Shown piece after piece: positions 18,124-26,922 of a stretch of 64,000 nucleotides of DNA. Every line of letters begins with the position of its first letter. Position 1 is the stretch's first letter. Source of the DNA: Streptomyces caelestis (GTDB lineage Bacteria > Actinomycetota > Actinomycetes > Streptomycetales > Streptomycetaceae); contig NZ_JACHNE010000001.1 in the NCBI RefSeq assembly GCF_014205255.1, forward strand, positions 7,874,001-7,938,000, given 5' to 3'. The notes under the pieces are model-generated. The model was not told the origin of the DNA and searched no databases. It saw only the letters and a list, made by a program, of their open reading frames with translations. Position numbers and translations under genes: made by a program.

Positions 18124-19460
18124 TGCCCCTGCCCTCCGCGCACGACGTCGCCCTCGCGGCCGAGCGCCGCACCGCCGCCCGGCTCCTGCTGGCCCACCCC
18201 TTGGTCACCAGTACCGGGCCGCACAGCGACACCTTTCCACTGATCCGGCGCCACGCCGACTGGCTGGCCCAGCGCTTCCAGCAGGTGTTCGGATACCGCC
18301 TGTTGGTGGAGGCCTCCTACGCCCGGCTGTTCAAGGCGGGCCTCGGCCCAGGCTCGGGTCACCGTCTGGAACGACCCTCGACCGGAACGCCGTTCAGCCC
18401 GCGGACGTACGCCTATCTGGCCCTCGCGCTGTCGGTCCTCGTCACCGCACCGGAACAGCTCCTGCTTTCCCAACTCGTCGCCGACCTGAGGGCCGCGGCT
18501 GTTGCCGCCGGCATCGAGATCGCCGACACCGGGCGGCAGGCCGAGCGGAGGACCCTCGCGGCCGCCCTGCGGCAACTCGTCGACTGGGGCGTCCTGGTCG
18601 AGACCGAGGGTCATGTCGGGGCCGTCGCCGAGGACCGGGCCGATGAGGCGTTGGTGACCGTGGACCGCGAGATCGCGCGAGCCGTCGTCGCCGGCCCGCT
18701 CGCCCAGAGCCGCGACGGCGCGGACCTCGTGCGCCGCGCCGCCGACCCCGGTTTCGGCGGGCCACGTACATACGTGCGCAGACGTCTCGTCGAAACCCCC
18801 GTCGTCCACCTCGACGACCTCACGGACGCCGAGCGCGAATGGCTGCGCACCCGGCAGCGACGCGAGGCGCAGGCGTTCTCCGAACTGCTCGGCCTGGAAG
18901 CCGAGATCCGCGCCGAGGGCATCGCCCTGGTCGACACCGAGGACGAACTCACCGACCTGCACCTGCCGGGCACGGGCACGGTGGCTCAAGCCGCGCTGCT
19001 CCTCGTGGAGCGGCTGGTCGCCCGACTGCGTCCCGAAGACCCGGGCCACCCGGCGATCGGCGGACGACTGGTCATCGGCGTACCCGTCCCGGACGGGCTG
19101 CTCCCCGACCTGCTCGACGAACTGATCGAGGAGTACGGCAGGCGCGCCAACTGGCAGCGCGGCCACCTGGAGGACCGGGACGGATTCCTCGCGGCCGTAC
19201 TCGACCTCCTCGGCCGGATGCGTCTGATGGCTCCCGCCGGGCCCGTGCGCGCGGACGGCCACGGTCTGCCTGAGGGGTACGAGCAGACGGTGGCCGACGG
19301 GCGCTCCGTCACCGATGTCTCTCAGGCGCGGGGCCAGGACCGTCCGGACGGAGGCTGGATTCTGCTTGCCGCAGCTGCCCGGTACGCCACCACGGTGGCG
19401 GTCAGGCCCCGTACCGACCGGTCCCCAGCGGACGATGTCTCCGAGGAGTCGACCCGATGA
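18123..19460 (+). CDS. jetB: Wadjet protein JetB (TIGR02678/DUF2398 family)
   Basis: The protein has 445 residues. The N-terminus EERRTAARLLLAHPLVT-like segment and the motifs YRLLVEASYARLFKAG, RTYAYLALALSVL and TYVRRRLVETPVVHLDDLTDAEREWL are typical of the TIGR02678/DUF2398 family. In Wadjet, JetB is the KITE-like winged-helix subunit that binds the JetA kleisin and contributes to DNA handling by the SMC motor. The ATG at 18123 overlaps the jetA stop, and the end overlaps the jetC ATG by 4 bp, so stoichiometric co-translation is likely. Nothing looks truncated. Confidence 0.9.
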   Translation: MPLPSAHDVALAAERRTAARLLLAHPLVTSTGPHSDTFPLIRRHADWLAQRFQQVFGYRLLVEASYARLFKAGLGPGSGHRLERPSTGTPFSPRTYAYLALALSVLVTAPEQLLLSQLVADLRAAAVAAGIEIADTGRQAERRTLAAALRQLVDWGVLVETEGHVGAVAEDRADEALVTVDREIARAVVAGPLAQSRDGADLVRRAADPGFGGPRTYVRRRLVETPVVHLDDLTDAEREWLRTRQRREAQAFSELLGLEAEIRAEGIALVDTEDELTDLHLPGTGTVAQAALLLVERLVARLRPEDPGHPAIGGRLVIGVPVPDGLLPDLLDELIEEYGRRANWQRGHLEDRDGFLAAVLDLLGRMRLMAPAGPVRADGHGLPEGYEQTVADGRSVTDVSQARGQDRPDGGWILLAAAARYATTVAVRPRTDRSPADDVSEESTR

Positions 19461-22400
19461 ACCGCCCGCCGACCCTGCACCGCTACCGACTGCACCGCGC
19501 AGGCATCCGGAACGTCTGGCAGTACGACGAGCAGGAGTTCGCCTTCGGCGAGGGCCGCCTGCTGCTGCGCGGCAAGAACGGCGCCGGCAAGTCCAAGGCC
19601 CTGGAGATGCTGCTGCCCTACCTCCTCGACGGCGACGCCCGTGCGCTGGACGCCACGGGAACCGGACGCACCACGCTGGCCTGGTTGATGCTCGACGGTT
19701 TCGAGCAGACCAACCGGCTGGGCTATCTGTGGCTGGAGTTCGTGCGGACGGACGAGCACGGGAGCGACCACCATCTGACCATCGGCGCGGCCATCCGCGG
19801 GTCCCAGTCGACCAAGACGGCGAAGCCGTTCTTCTTCACCACTCGACTGCGAATCGGTGAGGACCTCGACCTTGCCCCCGCCGGGCGCCCTCTTCCCATC
19901 GACCAGCTCAAGTCGCTCGTCGGCTCGGAGAACGTCACCGACCGCGCCGTCGAACATCGGGCCAGGGTGGCCCGCGAACTGTTCGGTCTCACCGACCCGG
20001 CGCGCTACCGCAACTTGCTCCACCTACTGCACCGTCTGCGCCGTCCCACCATCGGAGACCGCATCGACTCCGGCGGACTGGTCTCGGTCCTCGCCGAAAC
20101 CCTGCCCGCCCTCGATGACGAGGTCGTGGAGAAGGTGGCCCGCAATCTGGACGACCTGGACTCCGTCAGGGCCTACCTCGGACGCCTCGAACGCACCGAC
20201 CAGGCACTGCGCACCTTCCTCACCAACTACCGCGGCTACCTGCACGGCGCGCTGCGCAGCCGCACGGACCAGGTGACCGGTGAGCTGGAGCAACTGACGG
20301 AGCACCGCAGGTCCGCGGGTGACGCGGCGCGCAGGGCGGAGGAGCTCCGCGAGCGCGAGCAGGAACTCGACGCCCGCATCGAAACCCTCACGAGCGAGTC
20401 GAGTGCCGCCGAGACGGACCTGGCCGCCCTGCACGCCAGCACCGGATACCGCAGCCTCCAGGAACTCGGAGAGAAGCGCACCACGGTCACCGCCCTGCAC
20501 AGCGCGGCCGCCACTGCCTTCAAGGCCGTCCGCCAGGCGCACAGCAACCAGGAGGAGGCGGGGCGGCGTCTCACCGCCGAGGCCCGACGACTCGGTGGAG
20601 AGCTGGTCGAGCTGGGCACCATGCACGGCGAGTTGGTGCGCGAAGCCGAGCGGTCCGGTATAGACCCCGTGCACCTGGGGGAGCCCGTGGCGACGCCCGT
20701 CGCACCGGTCACGCCCGCCACCACGGCCGAACTGACGGCACCCGAAGGCGACTTCCACCTGGTACGACTCAGCGAGGTGCTGGCGGTCGACACCGAGACC
20801 TGCACGACCGCGCTGCAGGCCTGGGACGCCCGACTCGACGTCGCGCAGCCGGTGATCAGGAACCGCGTCAGGTTCGTCACGGAACTGGGCGCTCTCATTG
20901 AGCGGTCGAGTGAGGCTCAGAGGCAGGCGGACGAGGCCGACGCCGCCCGTGAACGTCTGGAGGAACAGGCGGACCATGCGCGGTCCCGGGCCGACGGTCG
21001 CCGACAGGAAACCGCGCGTGAGTCGGAGGCGTACGCCATCGCGGCCAGAGACTGGAGCGAGCGACTGCGGACTTCCACCGGGGTGTCCCTGGACACCGTG
21101 TACGCCCTTGTCGGGCAGGACCCGGCCGACGGTCCGCTGCCCGCACAGACCCCCGACGAGGTGGCCGAAGCAGCCCGGTCGGCCGTCGACCCGTGGTTGG
21201 CGGAACTGAACGCGGAGCGCGACGACGTCGCCCTGGTCGTCCGCGAACTGGAGGCAGAACAGGACCGCCTCCGGCGCCGGCGCGAGGAATGGGATCGCCG
21301 CACCGACCCCGAGCCTCCGCCCCCGCCCCACCGCACGGCCCCCCGCGTGTCCGGCACCGGAGCGCCCCTGTACCGGCTGGTGGACTTCGCCGACGAACTG
21401 GAGCCGGACGCGCGGGCAGGCCTGGAGGCCGCGCTGGAAGCGAGCGGCCTGCTCGACGCCTGGGTGCGCGCAGACGGTGCGGTCCTCGACCCGACCACCC
21501 ATGACACCCTCCTGGTCCCGGGAGCACCTGTGACCGGGCTGACGCTCGCTCGGGTGTTGCGGGCGGTTGCCGCCCCCGACAGTGGAGTCACGGCGGAGCG
21601 AATCGAGCGCGTGCTCGGGGCGGTGGCTCTGGCCGGCGCCGGGGTCCACGCCGACGATGCCGGCCCGGTGGACGAGGCGACAGAGGCGGGGCCGCACACC
21701 GTGATCGGTACCGACGGCTCCTGGAGGCTCGGCATCGCCCACGGCCGCCACACCAAGGAGGCCGCCGAGTACGTCGGCGCGGAGGTACGTGCGGAGACAC
21801 GCCGTCGGGCGCTGGCGGAACTCGACCGAGGGCTGGCCGACCTGGAATGCGAGTTGACGGAACGCCGGCATGGTCTGCGGAACCTCACAGAGCACCGCGA
21901 CCGGATCGGCGACACCCTGCGCCGTCCGCCCTCGGCACGTGGGCTGACGGACGCGTGGGCTCGTACGACCGAGGCTGAGCGCACCGCAGAATCCCTCGCC
22001 TCGCAGGCGTCCGCGGCCGCCCGCGAAGCGGAGCAGGCACGTGCCCGCGCGGTCGCCGCCCGGCGCGAGACGGAGGCTACGGCGAGTGCCCAGGACCTCC
22101 CGGCGGACCCGGCCGCACTGGAAACGGTCCGTGTGGCCCTGGACCGCCTCGGGCAGGGTACGCAGCGGCTTCGTCGGCGCGTGCGCACGGTCCTGTCCGC
22201 GGCCGACGGCCACCGGGGCGGCCGGACGGACTACGAGCGCGCCGAGTCCGCCCGCCGGGATGCCGAGTCGGACTACGCCGAGCCGCTCGGACGCCTGGAG
22301 ACCGCCCGCCGAACCGTCCAGGCCATGGAAGAGGCCCTCGGAGCCACGGAGCAGGAGATCCTCGCCCGGGAGGCCGCGGCGACGCGCCGTCTGGAGGCCG

Positions 22401-23668
22401 TGGGACGCCAACTCCCGTACATGCGCCGGGAGTTGGCCGAGGTGCACGACCTGCGCGTACGGGCGGAAGAGGACGAGAGGGTGCAGCGCGAGACACTCGC
22501 CGGCCAGGAAACCGAGGTGCTGGCCTGCGGCAGGAGACTGCGTACGGCCCTCTCACTGCCGGGCGTGCTGAGAGGAGCGGGTCTCGACCCCGACGCGGAC
22601 GACGGCGCCCTGAAGTCCCCGGACCCCGTCCACCACGATGTGCGGGAACGCATCGCAGCGCTGCGTCTGCTGGGAGACGCCGTGCGTCGCGGCCTGGACG
22701 CCGAACGCCGTGACATCTCGGACACCACCCTCCTCAACCGCCACACCGACCTGCGCGACCAGCTCTCCGGCGGCTACGACGCGACGATCGAGGAGCACGA
22801 CGGCATCAAGCTGTGCCGACTCGTCGACGACCACGGCACGCACGACATCGCCGTGGTCGGCGAGCGCATCGCGGCCGAGGCCGCCGAGGCTCGTGACCGT
22901 CTGACGGAGCGCGAACGCGACGTCTTCCAGCGCTTCCTGACGGGAGAACTGGGTGACCACCTCTCTTCCCAGGTGCTGGCCGCAGGCGCCCTGGTTGCCG
23001 CCCTCAACAGCACCCTCGCCACGGTTCGTACCTCACACGGCCTGGGCGTCACCCTCGACTGGAAGCTGGCGGACGGTGTCGAAGCCGATGTCAAGGCGGC
23101 CGTCGACCTCCTGCGCAGCCCCTCCGGGCTGCGCACCCGTGAGCAGTCCGAGCAACTCCGCGACGTCCTTCAGCGCCGTATCGAGGACGCCCGCCGCGCC
23201 GACCCGGCCGCCGGCTATGCCGCCCATCTGCGCACCGCCCTGGACTACCGCGGCTGGTTCGCCTTCACCCCCTGGGTGGTGAACGACGCGGCACCGGGCA
23301 GCCGCCGTAAACTCTCCGGCCGCACCGGTCTGAGCCAAGGCGAACAGCGGGTCCTCTCCTACCTGGTCCTCTTCGCCGCGGCGGCAGCCCACTTCACCAG
23401 CCTCGCCGACACCGCCCCGCATACACCCCGCCTGATCCTCCTCGACGACGCGTTCGCCAAGGTGGACGAGCCCACGCACGCCCGCCTCGGCCGCATTCTG
23501 GTCGACCTCGACCTCGACTTCGTTCTCACCAGCGAGCGACTGATCGGCAACTGGCCCGACGTACCGTCCCTCCACATCTACGAGTGCCTGCGGGACCCGC
23601 ATGTACGGGGCGTGGCCACGCTCCACTACACGTGGAACGGGCGACAGCGGAGGCTGATGTCGGTATGA
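19457..23668 (+). CDS. jetC: Wadjet SMC-like ATPase JetC (TIGR02680 family)
   Basis: The protein has 1403 residues. Walker A (GKNGAGKSK) lies at residues 39-47, long Glu/Arg/Ala-rich coiled coils fill the middle, a globular hinge-like region lies near 620-790, the ABC signature LSQGEQR is near 1291, and Walker B LILLDDAFAKVD is near 1326. This is the TIGR02680 SMC-like family, the motor of the Wadjet anti-plasmid complex, which uses ATP to extrude DNA loops and sense small circular DNA. All catalytic motifs look intact. The ATG overlaps the jetB end and the stop overlaps the jetD ATG. Length agrees with the family. Confidence 0.94.
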   Translation: MNRPPTLHRYRLHRAGIRNVWQYDEQEFAFGEGRLLLRGKNGAGKSKALEMLLPYLLDGDARALDATGTGRTTLAWLMLDGFEQTNRLGYLWLEFVRTDEHGSDHHLTIGAAIRGSQSTKTAKPFFFTTRLRIGEDLDLAPAGRPLPIDQLKSLVGSENVTDRAVEHRARVARELFGLTDPARYRNLLHLLHRLRRPTIGDRIDSGGLVSVLAETLPALDDEVVEKVARNLDDLDSVRAYLGRLERTDQALRTFLTNYRGYLHGALRSRTDQVTGELEQLTEHRRSAGDAARRAEELREREQELDARIETLTSESSAAETDLAALHASTGYRSLQELGEKRTTVTALHSAAATAFKAVRQAHSNQEEAGRRLTAEARRLGGELVELGTMHGELVREAERSGIDPVHLGEPVATPVAPVTPATTAELTAPEGDFHLVRLSEVLAVDTETCTTALQAWDARLDVAQPVIRNRVRFVTELGALIERSSEAQRQADEADAARERLEEQADHARSRADGRRQETARESEAYAIAARDWSERLRTSTGVSLDTVYALVGQDPADGPLPAQTPDEVAEAARSAVDPWLAELNAERDDVALVVRELEAEQDRLRRRREEWDRRTDPEPPPPPHRTAPRVSGTGAPLYRLVDFADELEPDARAGLEAALEASGLLDAWVRADGAVLDPTTHDTLLVPGAPVTGLTLARVLRAVAAPDSGVTAERIERVLGAVALAGAGVHADDAGPVDEATEAGPHTVIGTDGSWRLGIAHGRHTKEAAEYVGAEVRAETRRRALAELDRGLADLECELTERRHGLRNLTEHRDRIGDTLRRPPSARGLTDAWARTTEAERTAESLASQASAAAREAEQARARAVAARRETEATASAQDLPADPAALETVRVALDRLGQGTQRLRRRVRTVLSAADGHRGGRTDYERAESARRDAESDYAEPLGRLETARRTVQAMEEALGATEQEILAREAAATRRLEAVGRQLPYMRRELAEVHDLRVRAEEDERVQRETLAGQETEVLACGRRLRTALSLPGVLRGAGLDPDADDGALKSPDPVHHDVRERIAALRLLGDAVRRGLDAERRDISDTTLLNRHTDLRDQLSGGYDATIEEHDGIKLCRLVDDHGTHDIAVVGERIAAEAAEARDRLTERERDVFQRFLTGELGDHLSSQVLAAGALVAALNSTLATVRTSHGLGVTLDWKLADGVEADVKAAVDLLRSPSGLRTREQSEQLRDVLQRRIEDARRADPAAGYAAHLRTALDYRGWFAFTPWVVNDAAPGSRRKLSGRTGLSQGEQRVLSYLVLFAAAAAHFTSLADTAPHTPRLILLDDAFAKVDEPTHARLGRILVDLDLDFVLTSERLIGNWPDVPSLHIYECLRDPHVRGVATLHYTWNGRQRRLMSV

Positions 23669-24963
23669 CGGGACGTGAAAGTGCCGACGAACATCCTCCG
23701 GCCGCCGAAGCCCTCGCGTTTCTCACCCGGCCGGGCCTCACCCGCCTCTGGACGGCGGCACGGACCCGGCTCGAACGCAACGGCCTCCAACCGGCCGGAA
23801 GCATCAGACTCGAGCACCTGGACGCGCAGGAGCGCGAGGCACTGTCCCTCCTCTTGGCTCGACCGATCACCGGCCCCACCACCACGATCCGCCTGCCGGA
23901 CCTGGACACCCGCCTGCGCACCAGCGCGGTCGGACGGGGCCTGGCCTCCACACTGGAGGAACTGGGGCCGTCCCTGACCAACCGCCGGGCGGTCCGCGAC
24001 GCGGCGGCAGCCGAACGAGCCCGCGTGTGGTCAGCGGCTCAGACGCAGGTGGAAGTCACGTCACTGTCGGCCCAGCCCTGGACAGCACAGTGGCTGGAGG
24101 AGATACGACGCGGCGGCACACTCGCCCGCCAGGACCCGAACACCGCGGCCACCGTCATCACCCAGGCCGTCCAGACCCTGGCGATGCTCTTCCCCGGCAC
24201 GGCCCCACGCTCCACCCCGGCCACCTGGGGCCGCGGCGAACTGGCCACCCGCGCCACCGGCTCGGCCCACGGCCTGGACGACGGCACGCTGCTGTCCCGG
24301 CTGGTGCTGCGCGGCATCGCGCTGGCGCACGGTGTCGAGCTCCCCGCAGATGCGCCCGCGCGCCGGGCCCTGTGGCGCACGGCCTCGGTCACCCCGGACG
24401 AGGTGTCCAGCACGGTGCTCACGTACGGCCTGCGCCCCACCGGCGGCACTTGGCGGGAGGCGGCCCTGCGCGAGCGTGCCGGCCACCACATGGAAACTCA
24501 CGTGACCCTCCGCGAACTACGCGCACTGAGGCTGGAGATGCCGCCTGACACCCTCGTCCACGTCTGCGAGAACCCACACGTGGTCGAAGCCGCGGCCGAC
24601 ACCGGCCGTACGGCGCCCATGGTCTGCACGTCGGGGAGCGCGACGACAGTCGTTCTCACCCTCCTGGACGCGTTGGCGGCGTCCGGTTGCACCTTCGCCT
24701 ACCACGGTGACTTCGACTGGCCCGGCATCGCGCTGGCCAACCGGATCATGCAGCGGTACGGAGCCGAGCCGTGGCGTATGCGAGCGGCCGACTACGAGTA
24801 CCTCGCGACCCGCACGCAGGTGCGCGGCACACCGCAGATCGCCCTCGCCGGACCGCCGGCCGAGGCCGTGTGGGACGCGGAACTGGCCCCCACCATGGAC
24901 GCCCTGGGCATCGCCCTGCACGAGGAGGCGGCGCTCGATCTGCTGCTGGAGGACCTCGGGTGA
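23665..24963 (+). CDS. jetD: Wadjet nuclease JetD (TIGR02679; DUF3323 + DUF2399 Toprim)
   Basis: The protein has 432 residues. The N-terminal half is the DUF3323-type region. The C-terminal DUF2399 Toprim-like domain is marked by HVCENPHVVEAAA near residue 300 (acidic Glu) and YHGDFDWPGIALANRI near 349 (DxD metal ligands). This arrangement recalls topoisomerase VI subunit A. JetD is the effector that cleaves plasmid DNA after the SMC motor stalls, and its metal-binding acidic residues appear present here. It is coupled to jetC by an ATGA overlap and is the last gene of the operon, with a candidate terminator at 25096. Confidence 0.92.
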   Translation: MTGRESADEHPPAAEALAFLTRPGLTRLWTAARTRLERNGLQPAGSIRLEHLDAQEREALSLLLARPITGPTTTIRLPDLDTRLRTSAVGRGLASTLEELGPSLTNRRAVRDAAAAERARVWSAAQTQVEVTSLSAQPWTAQWLEEIRRGGTLARQDPNTAATVITQAVQTLAMLFPGTAPRSTPATWGRGELATRATGSAHGLDDGTLLSRLVLRGIALAHGVELPADAPARRALWRTASVTPDEVSSTVLTYGLRPTGGTWREAALRERAGHHMETHVTLRELRALRLEMPPDTLVHVCENPHVVEAAADTGRTAPMVCTSGSATTVVLTLLDALAASGCTFAYHGDFDWPGIALANRIMQRYGAEPWRMRAADYEYLATRTQVRGTPQIALAGPPAEAVWDAELAPTMDALGIALHEEAALDLLLEDLG

Positions 24964-25095
24964 CGACGCCGGGCGGGGCTGCGGACTCACTGACTGCTTT
25001 GTCCAGCGGCGGCCCCCCCCGGGTAACCAGCCAGTCGTGTCGACGGAGCGATCGGACGACCGTATCGCTCGCAATCACGTGGGTGCGTGAAACAC

Positions 25096-25124
25096 GGCCG
25101 GTGTCCGCCGCGAGAACACCGGCC
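25096..25124 (+). terminator. Hairpin after the Wadjet operon
   Basis: A 9-bp perfect stem (GGCCGGTGT 25096-25104 with its complement 25116-25124) closes an 11-nt loop, 133 bp after the jetD stop. A weaker 7-bp hairpin (25046-25070) precedes it. No T-run follows. It is a plausible terminator, and it also lies just upstream of the promoter of the next gene. Confidence 0.45.
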
Positions 25125-25195
25125 AGTGATCAGGGATGCCTCACATGCCACCGAGAAGAGCCGTTACATTCAGTACACGATGTGTCATCAGATCC

Positions 25196-25253
25196 GTTGT
25201 TAGCGGCGTCAACAAATACATACATTGATAGTGGCATGGGCCCTGTGTACGGT
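25196..25253 (+). promoter_or_regulatory. Promoter module copy 1: 18-bp box, -35 TTGATA, -10 TACGGT
   Basis: The box GTTGTTAGCGGCGTCAAC (25196-25213) has GTTG...CAAC ends. TTGATA (25225-25230) and TACGGT (25248-25253) are 17 bp apart, a good housekeeping-type promoter. The -10 ends 7 nt before the ATG at 25261, so the transcript should be leaderless. The box sits at about -48 to -65, an activator position. Two more copies of the box, with the same distance to a TGTGTAC, occur at 39262 and 47026. Confidence 0.6.
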
Positions 25254-25260
25254 TGCCCGT

Positions 25261-26913
25261 ATGACGGACACCCCCACCCCGCAGGCCACCCCGCTGGTCA
25301 CCGGCTCCGAGATCGCACGGCTGGCTGGTGTCACCCGCGCCGCGGTCTCGAACTGGCGGCGACGTTACGGCGACTTCCCCGCGCCTGTCGGCGGCGGCGT
25401 CAACAGTCCGCTGTTCGACCTGGCCGAGGTGCAGGCCTGGCTGGACAGGCAGCACAAGGGGCAGCAAGTCTCCGTGGAGGTACAGCTGTGGCAGGCGCTG
25501 CGCGGAGCCTACGGCGACGACATGCTCGGCGGGCTCGTGGACGTCGCCCGTTTCCTCATCGAGGGAGAGGCAGGTGAGGAGCTTCCGGCGGACGTCGCCC
25601 GGCTCGCGCGCGATCTCGCCGGGAGCGGTGGCGCGGCAGAGGCGGTGAGCGCCCTGGCGGAGCGCTTCACCGACTCTGTACGCCGAGCCGGATCGGACCA
25701 GGTCACCTCATCGCGCGTCGTTCGAGCCGTACGCCACTTCGCCGGTGAGGTGGCACATGACGCGACCCTTTTCGACCCGGCCTGCGGGATCGGCTCCCTT
25801 CTGCTCGCCGTCGGCCCAGAGCAGGGCCCAAGACGCTGCGGGCAGGAGGCCGACGCCCGCAGGGCCACGTTCGCACAGCTGAGGGCCGTCCTCACCGCGA
25901 ACGTCGGTGCCGACATCGCCTCCGGCGATTCCCTGCGCGATGACCAGTGGACGAATCTCAAGGCCGACCTGGTTGTCTGTGATCCGCCAGTCGGTGAACC
26001 CGACTGGGGACGCGAGGATCTGTTGCTCGACTCGCGCTGGGAGTTCGGTATCCCCTCTCGTGCCGAAGGCGAACTCGCCTGGTTGCAACACGCGTACGCG
26101 CACACTGCGCCCGGCGGCCGGGTCCTGATGGTCCTGCCTGCCTCGGTCGCCTACCGCAAGGCCGGCCGGCGTATCCGCGCAGAGCTCGTACGACGTGGCA
26201 TCCTCACCCAGGTCACCGCCCTTCCCTCCGGCACGGCGGCCTCGCATGCGCTTCCGGTTCACCTCTGGCAGCTGCGTCGCCCTCCGACCCCGGGAGATGC
26301 CGCCACCAGCGTCCGCATGGTCGATCTGACGACCGTCGATCCGGACGGCTCACTGGAACCGGACCCCGAACATATCGCGGAAGTGCCCCTGATCGATCTG
26401 CTGGACGATGCCGTGGACCTCACGCCCGGCCGTCATGTCGAGGATTCCCATCGCGACTATGCGGTCGAATATCAGACCCTGCGAAGGGAGTTGGCCGAGC
26501 AAGTTCGGCTGCTGGCGGAGTTGCTGCCGGCCTTGGTCGCGGGCGATGGCCCCAGCTCTCTGGACGGACCTACCGTCAGCGTCGCCGACCTCGCGCGCGC
26601 AGGGCTCGTCGAGTACGGAGATCCGGAACCGGTCTCGACCAGCGACCAGCTCGACACCGCCTATCTCCAGGGCTTTCTGCGCAGCGCCGGCAACACCCGG
26701 CGTTCCACGAGCACCAGCGGCACCTTCCGTCTCGACAGCAAGGGCGCCCGCATCCCGCAGATGGACATCACCGAGCAGCGGCGTTACGGGGCGGCCTTCC
26801 GCGCGCTGCAGGAGTTCGAGGAGCGGGCGCGAAGAGTGGTCGAGCTGAGCCGGGACGTGACGGCCCTGGCAAGGGACGGGCTCGGCAACGGAGCACTCGC
26901 CCCGGAAAGGTGA
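25261..26913 (+). CDS. HTH-fused type I-like N6-adenine DNA methylase (orphan)
   Basis: The protein has 550 residues. An N-terminal HTH/MerR-like module (GSEIARLAGVTRAAVSNWRRRYGDFP, about 13-45) precedes a helical region and a HsdM-like N6-methylase fold: motif I DPACGIGSLLLAVG near 171 and motif IV CDPPVGEPDWG near 240. The usual NPPF/Y is changed to DPPV, which may weaken catalysis. A C-terminal part with a coiled coil and a possible specificity-like region follows. No hsdS or hsdR is nearby, so it is not a normal type I system. It could be an orphan methylase or a DNA-binding protein. Its promoter (25196-25253) gives a probable leaderless mRNA. It ends 9 bp from the convergent UvrD gene. 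Confidence 0.75.
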   Translation: MTDTPTPQATPLVTGSEIARLAGVTRAAVSNWRRRYGDFPAPVGGGVNSPLFDLAEVQAWLDRQHKGQQVSVEVQLWQALRGAYGDDMLGGLVDVARFLIEGEAGEELPADVARLARDLAGSGGAAEAVSALAERFTDSVRRAGSDQVTSSRVVRAVRHFAGEVAHDATLFDPACGIGSLLLAVGPEQGPRRCGQEADARRATFAQLRAVLTANVGADIASGDSLRDDQWTNLKADLVVCDPPVGEPDWGREDLLLDSRWEFGIPSRAEGELAWLQHAYAHTAPGGRVLMVLPASVAYRKAGRRIRAELVRRGILTQVTALPSGTAASHALPVHLWQLRRPPTPGDAATSVRMVDLTTVDPDGSLEPDPEHIAEVPLIDLLDDAVDLTPGRHVEDSHRDYAVEYQTLRRELAEQVRLLAELLPALVAGDGPSSLDGPTVSVADLARAGLVEYGDPEPVSTSDQLDTAYLQGFLRSAGNTRRSTSTSGTFRLDSKGARIPQMDITEQRRYGAAFRALQEFEERARRVVELSRDVTALARDGLGNGALAPER

Positions 26914-26922
26914 CGCACCCCG

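Noticed and set aside
25261..26913. A type I restriction-modification system.
   Set aside because: There is an HsdM-like gene but no specificity (hsdS) or motor/nuclease (hsdR) gene nearby.
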